From Hyphococcus formosus (GTDB taxonomy: Bacteria > Pseudomonadota > Alphaproteobacteria > Caulobacterales > Parvularculaceae), in contig NZ_CP157210.1 in NCBI RefSeq assembly GCF_046736345.1, positions 1,426,001 through 1,490,000 of the forward strand: a DNA stretch of 64,000 nucleotides, in the 5' to 3' direction. The number at the start of each line of letters is the position of its first letter. Position 1 is the stretch's first letter. The position numbers and the translations under genes were made by a program. The notes under the pieces are model-generated. The model did not search any database. It was not told the origin of the DNA and saw only the letters and a list, made by a program, of their open reading frames with translations. This document shows, one piece after another, positions 63,963-64,000 of this stretch.

Positions 63963-64000
63963 GGGGGTTGGATTCGAACCAACGTACGCTAAGCGGCCAG
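63956..64000 (-). tRNA. tRNA-Ser, 3' part only (window edge)
   Basis: Read on the minus strand the sequence ends CCCCTCCACCA. The T-arm GTTGG-TTCGAAT-CCAAC has a perfect 5-bp stem and 7-nt loop (63967-63983), and the acceptor strand CCCCTCC is at 63960-63966. Encoded CCA occupies 63956-63958. The bases before the T-arm fit a long variable arm and so serine; the anticodon lies outside the window. Leucine is a less likely alternative. Confidence 0.75.

Overview
The window reads as chromosomal DNA of a heterotrophic, probably aquatic, alphaproteobacterium. Evidence: five TonB-dependent receptors (TBDRs), two FecI/FecR-type surface-signalling systems, Tat-exported esterases, an S9 peptidase, and a DUF3489-DUF2924-serine recombinase mobile module. 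Base composition is moderate and many genes are coupled by ATGA overlaps. Order or genus (Kordiimonadales-, Hyphomonadales- or Sphingomonadales-like) cannot be fixed from sequence alone.

Layout. (1) 0-10.3 kb is an ester/acyl-compound uptake locus. On the minus strand it has a Tat-exported HSL-type esterase, TBDR, MHS-family MFS transporter and SDR. On the plus strand it has a Tat-exported type-B carboxylesterase, acyl-CoA ligase and TetR regulator. The divergent promoter holds a perfect 12-bp palindrome. (2) 10.4-18.6 kb is sigma factor, FecR, STN-TBDR and S9 peptidase, with an Asp-box membrane-anchored protein upstream. (3) 19.5-31.6 kb is a second catabolic locus: LuxR regulator; cupin, metallo-beta-lactamase-fold, FAD monooxygenase and DUF2783 operon; divergent SDR, acyl-CoA ligase and esterase operon; convergent TBDR, SDR and VOC operon. 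It shares a ligase paralogue with region 1. (4) 31.6-38.3 kb is a mosaic of an IS3 remnant, two poorly characterised genes, a collapsed copy of the recombinase module, and an intact ParB-like/DNA methyltransferase plus DUF5681 pair. A collapsed copy of the latter lies at 18.7-19.2 kb. (5) 38.6-53.6 kb is the most coherent system. It has sigma factor, FecR, STN-TBDR and a second TBDR, then a tightly packed set of esterase, serine hydrolase, N-acyl-D-amino-acid deacylase-like amidohydrolase, DgcN-like (DUF1611), DgcA-like dipeptide epimerase and a YkvI-like transporter. I read it as a regulated D-amino-acid/D-glutamyl (possibly muropeptide) scavenging pathway. (6) 53.8-56.1 kb is a carotenoid oxygenase divergent from a TetR gene across a perfect 16-bp inverted repeat. 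(7) 56.4-64 kb is accessory DNA: an unrecognised two-gene operon (soluble protein plus large membrane protein), an HNH-type protein, and an intact DUF3489-DUF2924-recombinase module abutting the 3' end of a tRNA-Ser gene at the window edge.

Most unusual signals: both STN-TBDRs carry a second signal peptide, preceded by a ribosome-binding-site-like sequence, between the STN domain and the plug; both share a candidate ECF promoter; and related mobile modules occur in intact and collapsed forms, with deletion endpoints readable at short direct repeats.
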